A DNA stretch of 64,000 nt, taken from CAIZGX01 sp046048875 (GTDB taxonomy: Bacteria; Bacteroidota; Bacteroidia; Flavobacteriales_D; Sanyastnellaceae). The notes beneath the pieces were generated by a model. It saw nothing but the letters and a program-made list of their open reading frames with translations, had not been told where the DNA came from and did no database searches. Below, piece after piece: positions 25,259-32,512 of this stretch (position 1 is the first letter of the stretch; every line of letters starts with the position of its first letter). The position numbers were made by a program, and so were the translations under genes. Location of the stretch: contig JBJOFG010000017.1 in assembly GCA_046048875.1 (NCBI GenBank), positions 1 to 64,000 on the forward strand, written 5' to 3'.

Positions 25259-25290
25259 GACGGAAGGCGCTAACATGCGCCCTTCCCGTC
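25259..25290 (+). promoter_or_regulatory. Strong hairpin in 5' leader of RNase G/E gene
   Basis: GACGGAAGGCGC pairs with 25277-25290 in a 12-bp stem with two bulged C residues and a six-base loop. No T tract follows, so a terminator is unlikely. It lies 22 bases before the TTG start of the ribonuclease gene, where RNase E-type genes elsewhere carry autoregulatory 5' structures. Confidence 0.55.
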
Positions 25291-25312
25291 GTGCATTAAA
25301 TCTTAGAAAAAT

Positions 25313-26875
25313 TTGAACGCTGAACTAGTCATTAACGCTTCCTCCAAGGGAGTGGAAATTGCTTTGCTTCATGATAAACTCCTGGTTGAGTTACACCGTG
25401 AAGTGAGCAATACACAGTTTGCTGTGGGAGACGTGTACCTTGGAAGAGTGCGGAAAATGGTTCCCCACCTGAATGCTGCCTTTGTAGATGTTGGCTACGA
25501 GAAAGATGCCTTTTTGCATTTTCTTGACCTTGGGCCACACTATCCTACAATGAATAAATACGTACGCCCTATTCTTGGTGGCGAACGTGCTTCTGGCGAT
25601 TTAACCGGACTTCAAAAAGAGCCCGAGTTAAAGAAAGACGGAGTCATAAAAGACGCTATCGGACAAGGGAACGCCATCTTGGTTCAAATTGCTAAGGAAC
25701 CCATTTCAGCAAAAGGCCCACGCCTGACTGCTGAAATTACACTTGCCGGAAGGTATCTGGTATTGGTTCCGTTCTCGAACAAAGTTTCTCTTTCAAGCCG
25801 CATAACCAACGAAGAAGAGCGTGATCGTTTGAAAAAACTCATGCAAAAAATTCGTCCACAAAACATGGGCGTCATTGTGCGAACCCAAGCGGTAGACACA
25901 AGCGTTGAAGAACTTGATCAAGACCTTACAGATTTGGTAAGCCGATGGGAAGAGTTGGTGAAAAACCTTCCCAACGCACTTCCTCCCAAAAGAATTCTAA
26001 GCGAAATCAAGAAGACCTCTTCGGTGCTTCGCGATTTATTGAACGATTCGTTCACTGCGATACACGTGAACGATGAAAAACTGGGCGCAGAGGTTCGCAC
26101 ATACATGCACAGCATTGCTCCAGACCAGGAAGGAATTGTAAAGGTTCACAAGACCACAGATTTATTCGACACATTCAATATTTACCGACAGATTAAAGCC
26201 GGGTTTGCAAAGCAAGTCAACTTGAAATCTGGTGCATACCTGATTGTAGAGCACACGGAAGCCATGCACGTTATTGACGTGAACAGCGGAAACCGTAAGA
26301 GTGCTTCTGCAAAAGATCAAGAACAAAACGCCCTTCAAACCAACCTCGAGTGTGCGAAAGAAATTGCGCGACTCTTGCGTTTGCGCGATATGGGTGGAAT
26401 TATTTGCGTAGACTTCATAGACATGCAGCAGAAGGAAAACCAAAAGGCCCTTCACGACGCATTGAAAGAGTATATGCAAGGCGACAAAGCCAAGCACAAT
26501 GTTCTTGCTCCAAGCCGATTCGGTGTGGTGGAAATTACACGCGAGCGTGTGAAGCCCGTTACCGAAGTGGAAACACAAGAGACTTGTCCAAGCTGCAACG
26601 GCACTGGAAAAATTGAAGCAGCCTTGTTGTTCGAAGATGAAATTGAAAACAGCATTCGCTTAATTGCTGAGACTACAGCACATAAACACATTGTAGTAGC
26701 TATTCATCCAATGGTGGAAGCCTACTTAACCAAAGGTTGGTGGTTCAACACCATCCTAGCGCGTTGGAAAAAACGATTCAAGATTAAAATTGAATTACAG
26801 TCTTCAAGTAACAATGCGTTGCTTGAATACAAGATTTTCGACGCGAACAGCGAAGCGATTAATATCGCTAAATAG
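25313..26875 (+). CDS. rng: Ribonuclease G/E family endoribonuclease
   Basis: A 520-aa Rne/Rng ribonuclease. An S1 RNA-binding domain (about 35-125: VGDVYLGRVRKMVPHLNAAF) is followed by the RNase E/G fold (GPRLTAEITLAGRYLVLVPF), the catalytic acidic residues in MHVIDVNSGN and IICVDFIDMQ, and the Zn-link CPSCNGTGK. It processes rRNA and turns over mRNA by 5'-sensing endonucleolytic cleavage. The start is TTG: an in-frame TAG lies 9 bases upstream and no ATG is available. The E. coli RNase E C-terminal degradosome scaffold is absent, so length fits RNase G. Confidence 0.94.
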   Translation: MNAELVINASSKGVEIALLHDKLLVELHREVSNTQFAVGDVYLGRVRKMVPHLNAAFVDVGYEKDAFLHFLDLGPHYPTMNKYVRPILGGERASGDLTGLQKEPELKKDGVIKDAIGQGNAILVQIAKEPISAKGPRLTAEITLAGRYLVLVPFSNKVSLSSRITNEEERDRLKKLMQKIRPQNMGVIVRTQAVDTSVEELDQDLTDLVSRWEELVKNLPNALPPKRILSEIKKTSSVLRDLLNDSFTAIHVNDEKLGAEVRTYMHSIAPDQEGIVKVHKTTDLFDTFNIYRQIKAGFAKQVNLKSGAYLIVEHTEAMHVIDVNSGNRKSASAKDQEQNALQTNLECAKEIARLLRLRDMGGIICVDFIDMQQKENQKALHDALKEYMQGDKAKHNVLAPSRFGVVEITRERVKPVTEVETQETCPSCNGTGKIEAALLFEDEIENSIRLIAETTAHKHIVVAIHPMVEAYLTKGWWFNTILARWKKRFKIKIELQSSSNNALLEYKIFDANSEAINIAK

Positions 26876-26891
26876 TAGGTAAGAAAGGGTA

Positions 26892-26955
26892 AGAATGTGC
26901 GTAGCACGAATGTTGCGAAGCAACGAATGTGCAAGCACAAATGTCTACGACTGAT
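26892..26955. repeat. ATTCG-palindrome mosaic, locus 1
   Basis: GAATG alternating with short palindromes: TGCGTAGCAC, TTGCGAAGCAAC, TGCAAGCAC, then TCTACGA. It lies between the convergent rng and SH3-protein genes, 16 bases after the rng stop. The same architecture recurs at 31.5, 32.4 and 51.1 kb with different palindromes. Confidence 0.75.
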
Positions 26956-27000
26956 TTCTGAAGGTCAAAGTAAAATTTTAGAATTGTTCCTAAAGACCCT

Positions 27001-27714
27001 TTATTTATTGAAAAAATCCTCAGAAATCTCTTTTTTGTCTTTGTCTAACTTCTCGTTTTTGTCTGAAAAAATTTCATAAAGTACAATTGATCTGGTAAAA
27101 TTCTTGAAATCAAGAACTCCCTCAACTTCGTAATAATTCGGATTTCTCAAGAACTTTACCTTGCATTTTCCGTCAATTGTTTGTTTAACAAAATTAGACC
27201 CCGTTGCATAACGCACTTTATAAAAGTCCAAAGGGATATTCGTCATTATAAAAGATTCTTTGTGCTTAACAAATACCGAACGAATACAAACCTCCTTATT
27301 TCCAATTATTCTATATAACTTAACTATTGCATCATCGGAAAACATGTTGTTTTTGATTTCATATTCAGAATGATTCTTGGCATATTCAAACTGTTCAGAA
27401 ATATTCTCACATTCGGGTTTTTCCCCAGTATTGTGCGGTACATTCTTCCATTCCAAATCCGGACGAACGAGTATGTATTTCGCTAACACGTATCCCTTTT
27501 CACCGTCTGCAGAAACAATTTTGTACCACGATACATTGGTTGAATCTAGCAGATCTACCAATTCTCCCTTTCGAACAGCTCCTATTCGCTCTGCCTTACT
27601 ATTCGGAGCCTTTCGAATATTCAAGCTATCCGCTTGAACTTCAAAAACTTGCTGCGCGAATAAGCTTGTTCCAAAAAAAGAGAAATAAACAATGAAAGAA
27701 AAAACAAACTTCAT
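27001..27714 (-). CDS. Secreted SH3-domain protein
   Basis: A 237-aa protein with signal peptide (MKFVFSFIVYFSFFGTSLFA) and an N-terminal bacterial SH3 domain (about 22-85: LNIRKAPNSKAERIGAVRKG, WYKIVSADGEKGYVLAKYIL). The C-terminal 150 residues are not recognised; they end in a Lys/Glu/Asp-rich stretch. SH3b domains often bind peptidoglycan or mediate envelope contacts. It starts 1 base after the coiled-coil gene stops, so it belongs to the small minus-strand accessory operon. Confidence 0.82.
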   Translation of the reverse strand: MKFVFSFIVYFSFFGTSLFAQQVFEVQADSLNIRKAPNSKAERIGAVRKGELVDLLDSTNVSWYKIVSADGEKGYVLAKYILVRPDLEWKNVPHNTGEKPECENISEQFEYAKNHSEYEIKNNMFSDDAIVKLYRIIGNKEVCIRSVFVKHKESFIMTNIPLDFYKVRYATGSNFVKQTIDGKCKVKFLRNPNYYEVEGVLDFKNFTRSIVLYEIFSDKNEKLDKDKKEISEDFFNK

Positions 27715-27715
27715 T

Positions 27716-28165
27716 TTAGTGTTGAATTAAAGTTGCAATTAAAAACCCTCCTGCTAATGAGATCGGAATACCCAGCAAGGCACGCTGTCTCCATTCTATT
27801 TTTTTTCCGATTTCAATTCCAGCCATATTCCAAGCATCGTTAGTGCTTACTTGTAACTTTCTGTTCTCCTCGGTAAGGGTTTCCACTTTTTTCTCTTGAA
27901 GAGCAATCATATTCTCGTTGCGCTGGATGATATCCTCTAGAGTTACAATCTTCTTCTCGAACAATTTGATCTTGTCATCGTTTACATCGTACATCGATCT
28001 GTAGAAGTTTTCCGAGAGCATTACCTTGTTTAATAAATCAACATCATTCTTGCTGATTGAAATCAAAGTATCCTTGCTTGTCGAGGTTGTCAAGCCTTTT
28101 GAGGTTTTTTGTGAAAAGCTCAAGCTGCTCACTAAAAGGAGCGTGATAAATAATAGATCTTTCAT
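27716..28165 (-). CDS. Secreted coiled-coil protein with C-terminal TM helix
   Basis: A 149-aa protein of unknown family. A signal peptide (MKDLLFITLLLVSSLSFSQ) is followed by a long coiled coil (about 65-110: IKLFEKKIVTLEDIIQRNEN, EKKVETLTEENRKLQ) and a C-terminal hydrophobic helix (ALLGIPISLAGGFLIATLI). The layout suggests a membrane-anchored periplasmic rod. Neighbours are the SH3 protein (1-base gap) and a two-TM protein. Confidence 0.72.
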   Translation of the reverse strand: MKDLLFITLLLVSSLSFSQKTSKGLTTSTSKDTLISISKNDVDLLNKVMLSENFYRSMYDVNDDKIKLFEKKIVTLEDIIQRNENMIALQEKKVETLTEENRKLQVSTNDAWNMAGIEIGKKIEWRQRALLGIPISLAGGFLIATLIQH

Positions 28166-28228
28166 GTTCGTATGTTTTTAGATAAAATGATTTTTCGCTG
28201 ATTAATTGATGTGAAATTGTTTAGAAAA

Positions 28229-28675
28229 TTAAATTTCATTAAGCTCCTGAGCTATATCGTTTAGAACATTTGGATGTTTAGCTTTGTAGGCGTTCTTTGC
28301 AAAAAAAATCGGTATAAATACGGCAGACAATATGAAAAAAATAGCCAAAAAAGCAAAAGCTAATGCACCTAGCTGAATCCCAGATTTTTCAAGAGAACGG
28401 ATCAACACAGTGTTTAGAAAAGTCAAAAATATTAAAGCCAGCAAGAATTGAAAAACTCTCCTCAATCGAGAATATGGCAAGTGCAGGTCAAATTTCAATT
28501 TGTTTTTTTCACTTATCGTAAACTCAACTTCAACTCCATCCTTTATTTCAACAACAATTGCGGTGCTTTTTTTATCTGAGCTTAACTCTTTTAATGATTC
28601 ATAGCCCAATTCATTGAATCGCGCAATTAAGTCGTAAACATTGATTTCATCTTTATACTTCTTTTGGTATGCCAT
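28229..28675 (-). CDS. Two-TM membrane protein of unknown family
   Basis: A 148-aa protein with a cytosolic N-terminal domain (about 1-70: EINVYDLIARFNELGYESLK, EVEFTISEKNKLKFDL) and two TM helices (VFQFLLALIFLTFLNTVLI and LGALAFAFLAIFFILSAVFI). No family recognised. It starts 5 bases after the MORN/protease gene stops and shares its AT-rich composition. Confidence 0.72.
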   Translation of the reverse strand: MAYQKKYKDEINVYDLIARFNELGYESLKELSSDKKSTAIVVEIKDGVEVEFTISEKNKLKFDLHLPYSRLRRVFQFLLALIFLTFLNTVLIRSLEKSGIQLGALAFAFLAIFFILSAVFIPIFFAKNAYKAKHPNVLNDIAQELNEI

Positions 28676-28680
28676 AAATT

Positions 28681-29670
28681 TTAATTGTTTATCAGTAGTA
28701 AATTTTGCTCATAATCAAGTTCGAATTTCTTCAACTTACTTATTGCGCTTTGTCCGAGAAGAATTGGAGGCTCGGCGGCTAAGTCCAAAGACTCTAAAAT
28801 TATTTGATCTGTTTTAACTACAGCCTCTACATTAAAAAGTCTAACTGACTTTCCGTCTGTGGTTTTTAACTCAAGCTCTTTTATATTGAAAGTCATTCCT
28901 GAAACCACATCTCCGCTGGCTGTTTGAAGAGAAATTTTATTCTTGAAATCAGCGTCTGTTACAATGTTTTGTTTGTAAAGTGTTTTAAGTACTGAGAAGG
29001 GCACAGAAACTAATGAGGCTCCAGTGTCGAATACAAAATCATACGTATGGCTATATCCGTCGCGAGTAATATTGCCCTTAATCAGGTAAACGCCTCCTTG
29101 CTTCTTTAACTCTATACCTAATTTCCCTTCAGGTATTTCCGCTTTGGCCTCACCGTTTCCAATCGGATCTCCATTCTTCCAATTTGGACCAAGCTTGTTG
29201 CCGTTCCTCATATACAAAGTTCCTTTCCCGTTGTATACCATTGCGCCATTGAAATATGCAAATGAACCTTCATAATATTTCAATTCCTTATTATTTGTAT
29301 ACTCCCAAATTCCATTAATAATTCGTCCCTCATGGAATTCACCTTCGATCACATCTCCATCAGAATTTACTTGCTTTCCTTTTCCTTCAATCTTTCCTTC
29401 AACAAACTTTCCCTCCCAAATAGATCCATCCGAAAAAGTATATTTTCCACTCGTAAGTTTGCCCTCCGAAAAAGAACCATCTAGAATCTCACCCGATTTC
29501 ATTACCAACTTCCCCTTTAAAAACTTTCCATTTCCAAACGTCCCTTCATAGGTGTATTCTGGAGTGACCAATTTCCCGTAGCCATTTTTACAATCTCCAG
29601 TAACACATTTCGGCTGAGCATTTATTTGAAATGAAAGAGCAACAATAGCTAGAATTAAAAGATGTTTCAT
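28681..29670 (-). CDS. Secreted MORN-repeat protein fused to retropepsin-like aspartic protease
   Basis: A 329-aa protein. A signal peptide (MKHLLILAIVALSFQINA) is followed by MORN-type repeats at about residues 30-160 (YEGTFGNGKFLKGKLV, LDGSFSEGKLTSGKYTF, WEGKFVEGKIEGKGK, IEGEFHEGRIING). A single-chain retropepsin-like domain then occupies about 190-329, with the catalytic motif FVFDTGASLVSVP (Asp215) and the late flap/hydrophobic element PPILLGQSAISKL. Clan-AA proteases of this kind act as homodimers with one DTG per chain. It is the first gene of a four-gene accessory operon; its substrate is unknown. Confidence 0.85.
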   Translation of the reverse strand: MKHLLILAIVALSFQINAQPKCVTGDCKNGYGKLVTPEYTYEGTFGNGKFLKGKLVMKSGEILDGSFSEGKLTSGKYTFSDGSIWEGKFVEGKIEGKGKQVNSDGDVIEGEFHEGRIINGIWEYTNNKELKYYEGSFAYFNGAMVYNGKGTLYMRNGNKLGPNWKNGDPIGNGEAKAEIPEGKLGIELKKQGGVYLIKGNITRDGYSHTYDFVFDTGASLVSVPFSVLKTLYKQNIVTDADFKNKISLQTASGDVVSGMTFNIKELELKTTDGKSVRLFNVEAVVKTDQIILESLDLAAEPPILLGQSAISKLKKFELDYEQNLLLINN

Positions 29671-29732
29671 AATATTAACGTCCCTTTTAGTTGTTTTTTT
29701 ATTTAGCTAATATACTTTTTTTATTGGTATAT

Positions 29733-29740
29733 CAAATTTA
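29733..29740 (-). promoter_or_regulatory. -7 element of the MORN/protease operon
   Basis: Minus strand TAAATTTG, a perfect TAnnTTTG match, 62 bases before the MORN/protease ATG. The rest of the 145-base gap to the divergent XRE gene is AT-rich with no other clear signal. Confidence 0.5.
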
Positions 29741-29824
29741 TTTCTTCCCCATTAGTTGCATTCTTCCTTGTGTAAAATTTCGCTATTTGTTATTGTAAGT
29801 AAATTGCCGTAAAATTTGATTTTT

Positions 29825-30196
29825 ATGGAAAGCCCATTGCTATCGAAAGTTGGAGAGTCGTTAAAGAACTACAGAGAGTTGAAAAACTTGTCGCGAGAAG
29901 ATGTCGCAGATATGCTTAGCATGACCTCTAGCGGATATGGAAAAATAGAACGCGGCGAAACAGATGTTCCACTTTCTAGATTGGAACAAATTTGCAATGC
30001 ACTTGGAATAACGCTTGCTCAAATTTTACAATTTGAAGCGCAACATATTTATCACATCAACAACAACGGACTTGTTCAAGGGCCTGGCAACAAAGCTGAA
30101 AATATCCATTATCACACAGACACGTTCAAAGACAAGTACATTGAAGTTCTCGAACGAGAAAATGCTCGATTAAGAAAATTACTAGGAGAGAATTAG
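29825..30196 (+). CDS. XRE-family HTH regulator
   Basis: A 123-aa Cro/C1-type regulator. HTH at about residues 10-65 (VGESLKNYRELKNLSREDVA, SGYGKIERGETDVPLSRLEQ), then a linker and a short C-terminal helix (DKYIEVLERENARLRKLL). ATG 29825 is chosen over TTG 29816. It is divergent from the MORN/protease operon and is its obvious candidate regulator. The C-terminal KYIE(V/L)LER motif recurs in the HTH protein at 50.7 kb. Confidence 0.88.
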   Translation: MESPLLSKVGESLKNYRELKNLSREDVADMLSMTSSGYGKIERGETDVPLSRLEQICNALGITLAQILQFEAQHIYHINNNGLVQGPGNKAENIHYHTDTFKDKYIEVLERENARLRKLLGEN

Positions 30197-30311
30197 AGCC
30201 ACTCATTCTCATTTTGATTCTTATCTTATTATGGTTTTGATTTTCAGAAACGAAATAACAAACAGAATGAGTAACCTTTAAGGGAAGAAGATAAATCCAT
30301 AACTTCGCTTC

Positions 30312-31529
30312 ATGTTAAAACGCAAAATGATCAATGATCCGGTGTACGGATTTGTTACCATACGCCATGCGTTCGTTCTTGAATTAATCAATCACAGCTA
30401 TTTCCAAAGACTCAGACGAATCACCCAACTGGGCCTTTCTTCTCTGGTGTATCCGGGTGCTGGACACAACCGCTTTCAGCATGCTATGGGCGCTATGCAC
30501 TTGATGCAAAACGCCATTGATGAATTGCGTTTGAAAGGACATGCCATTTCCCATGAAGAAGAAGTGGGATTGCTATGTGCCATTTTGCTTCACGACATTG
30601 GACACGGTCCTTTTAGCCATGCACTTGAAAGCTCTATTGTGAATGAAGTTCATCATGAACACATCTCTTCTTTCGCTATGCAGCGCTTGAACGAAGAGTT
30701 CAAGGGAAAGTTAAATCTGACGCTTGAAATTTTCAACGGAACCTATCCCCGCAAATTCATGCATCAGTTGGTAAGCAGTCAACTCGATATGGACAGACTG
30801 GACTACCTAGCAAGAGATAGTTTTTTTAGTGGTGTGGTGGAAGGACAGGTGGGAAGCGAGCGTTTGATTAAGATGCTCGATGTGGTGAATGATCAGTTGG
30901 TGGTGGAAGAGAAAGGCATTTATTCGATTGAGAAATTTATTGTCGCTCGACGATTCATGTATTGGCAAGTGTACTTGCACAAGACCGTTTTAAGCGCAGA
31001 ATATATGTTGGTGAATGTATTAAGACGCGCCAAGCAATTGGCAGACCAAGGCGAACAGCTGTGGGCTTCTCCGGCTTTGCAATACTTCCTCAACAATAAA
31101 ATTTCTTTGTCTCATTTCGAAGCTAGCGATGAAGCGTTCGAGATGTTTATGAAGTTAGACGACATTGATATTCTTGGTGCGTTGAAAGTATGGACTTCAC
31201 ACTCCGATTTTGTCTTGAGCGAATTAGCTACACGCATTGTTGAACGCAGACTTTTCAAGATTGAAATTTCAAGAAGTGAAATCCCTGAATCAAGCATTCA
31301 GCAGGCCGTTCAAAGCATTCAAGAACAATATTCAATCACACCTGAAGAAGCCCGTTATTTCGTGTTGAATGGTAAGGTAGATAATCGCGCTTACAACAGC
31401 ATGAACGAAGGTATTCTTGTGAAGATGAAAAATGGAGAAATCATAGACGCCGCGAAAGCTAGCGATCACGATAATCTTTCGGCGTTGAGCGCGCCGGTTG
31501 AGAAGTACTTTTTGGCGAAAGCGAAATAA
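30312..31529 (+). CDS. HD-domain phosphohydrolase (dGTPase/SAMHD1-like)
   Basis: A 405-aa HD-domain protein. Metal ligands are seen in NRFQHAMGAMHLM and ILLHDIGHGPFSHALESS (His94-Asp95), after the family hallmark FQRLRRITQLGLSSLVYPGA; SQLDMDRLDYLARDSFFSG is the downstream conserved block. The family includes dNTP triphosphohydrolases and related nucleotide hydrolases; substrate not determined. A 115-base leader contains the 9-base inverted repeat ACTCATTCT/AGAATGAGT at 30201-30209 and 30264-30272, of unknown role. Confidence 0.93.
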   Translation: MLKRKMINDPVYGFVTIRHAFVLELINHSYFQRLRRITQLGLSSLVYPGAGHNRFQHAMGAMHLMQNAIDELRLKGHAISHEEEVGLLCAILLHDIGHGPFSHALESSIVNEVHHEHISSFAMQRLNEEFKGKLNLTLEIFNGTYPRKFMHQLVSSQLDMDRLDYLARDSFFSGVVEGQVGSERLIKMLDVVNDQLVVEEKGIYSIEKFIVARRFMYWQVYLHKTVLSAEYMLVNVLRRAKQLADQGEQLWASPALQYFLNNKISLSHFEASDEAFEMFMKLDDIDILGALKVWTSHSDFVLSELATRIVERRLFKIEISRSEIPESSIQQAVQSIQEQYSITPEEARYFVLNGKVDNRAYNSMNEGILVKMKNGEIIDAAKASDHDNLSALSAPVEKYFLAKAK

Positions 31530-31609
31530 TGCCATTTGGGCGAATGTGCAAGCACGAATGCCCTGTGGGCGAATCTCTTCGAGGAATACTTTGCGAAAGT
31601 CTGCGACGA
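31530..31609. repeat. ATTCG-palindrome mosaic, locus 2
   Basis: Starts directly after the HD-protein stop and ends at the convergent MNT stop. GAATG or GAAT alternates with palindromic words: TGCAAGCAC, CCCTGTGGGC, CTCTTCGAGG, ACTTTGCGAAAGT, then CTGCGACGA. Same design as loci 1, 3 and 4, with different palindromes. Confidence 0.75.
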
Positions 31610-31610
31610 T

Positions 31611-31913
31611 TTAGTGATGTTGAATGGATAATGCGAACGTATTGATGTGTTTGATGAGATTTTCGTTTTTAATCGTTCGGAAATTCACCAAATCAATCAT
31701 TTCAGGAATATTCAATTCATCTAATTCCGAAGAAATTCGATTGAGATCTGAGAGGGTTAGCTCTTCTCCGATTAAACAAATATCAATGTCAGAACCTGCG
31801 CGAAATGTGCCAATGGCGCGAGATCCGAAAATCTTCGCTTCTTGAACACGCTCATTGGAATAAACAACATTCGCTATTGCTTGAAGTGATTTATCGCTTA
31901 ATCCTGTGTTCAT
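31611..31913 (-). CDS. MNT-type nucleotidyltransferase (antitoxin-like)
   Basis: A 100-aa minimal nucleotidyltransferase: AKIFGSRAIGTFRAGSDIDI contains the GS-x(n)-DxD catalytic signature. In MNT/HEPN pairs this enzyme neutralises the HEPN partner, in studied cases by adenylylating (AMPylating) it. ATG 31913 (MNTGLSDK) is preferred over 31931 because it avoids overlap with the partner's stop. It lies 4 bases downstream of the HEPN gene. Confidence 0.88.
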   Translation of the reverse strand: MNTGLSDKSLQAIANVVYSNERVQEAKIFGSRAIGTFRAGSDIDICLIGEELTLSDLNRISSELDELNIPEMIDLVNFRTIKNENLIKHINTFALSIQHH

Positions 31914-31917
31914 ATAA

Positions 31918-32328
31918 CTAAAGTAATTCATTCATTCGAACTTCCAATTGCTCAAATAAAACAGGATATTGATGTACCACTTTTTCAAAAACTTCCTCCA
32001 AAATCGATTCGTCATACAAATGAGATGTTTGATTCCGAGTAAGAATTGTATCCAACCAAAGCTCTCCATTTGAAATTAGCTGATTCTGAAAAGCTAACCG
32101 AAATGCATCTCTCGAACCCACCATCTCCTTTATTCCTTGATGCTTTAGGTAGTCTTGCAAAACCTTCCAAGACATTTCTTGCGTGAATTCAAACGCTTGA
32201 ATTAAACCTTGTTTCTCTAAAGAAGACAACTCCCTTGAATTAGACAATTCCAAACCAACTAAAAATTGCTTCCGAGCATTTTTGAAATTCTCGAACCTCT
32301 GTTTCCAACGAACATCATTTGTATTCAT
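31918..32328 (-). CDS. HEPN-domain protein, HI0074 family (toxin-like)
   Basis: A 136-aa helical protein of the nucleotidyltransferase-substrate-binding (HI0074) family. It carries the Rx4H RNase motif of HEPN domains (RNQTSH, about residue 100) plus family segments RWKQRFENFKNARKQF and EMSWKVLQDYLKHQG. HEPN proteins of such pairs act as RNases held in check by the MNT partner. The pair order HEPN then MNT is the common one. Probably a toxin-antitoxin module; activity is inferred. Confidence 0.88.
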   Translation of the reverse strand: MNTNDVRWKQRFENFKNARKQFLVGLELSNSRELSSLEKQGLIQAFEFTQEMSWKVLQDYLKHQGIKEMVGSRDAFRLAFQNQLISNGELWLDTILTRNQTSHLYDESILEEVFEKVVHQYPVLFEQLEVRMNELL

Positions 32329-32441
32329 AAATCGAAATTCAATGAATTTCTGGAAAAAAGCAAGTTTCGTTTATTCCAATTAGAGGTGTCATATCCCCTG
32401 AATTTCAACAAAATCAATGCTTTCAGCTGACATAAAATACC

Positions 32442-32512
32442 GTCGAAGACATTCGCGCTACGCGCATTCGTGCTCGCACATTCGTTGCTTAGCAACATTC
32501 GTCCGTAGGACA
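32442..32512. repeat. ATTCG-palindrome mosaic, locus 3
   Basis: GTCGAAGAC, CGCTACGCG, TGCTCGCA, TTGCTTAGCAA and TCCGTAGGA separated by ATTCG or CATTCG, ending exactly at the stop codon of the 892-aa T9SS protein. The orientation is opposite to loci 1 and 2. The remainder of the 184-base gap to the HEPN gene shows nothing else. Confidence 0.75.

Noticed and set aside
26892..26955. Mosaic repeats as a CRISPR array
   Set aside because: The constant word is only five bases and the variable parts are palindromes of 8-13 bases; no cas genes are present.
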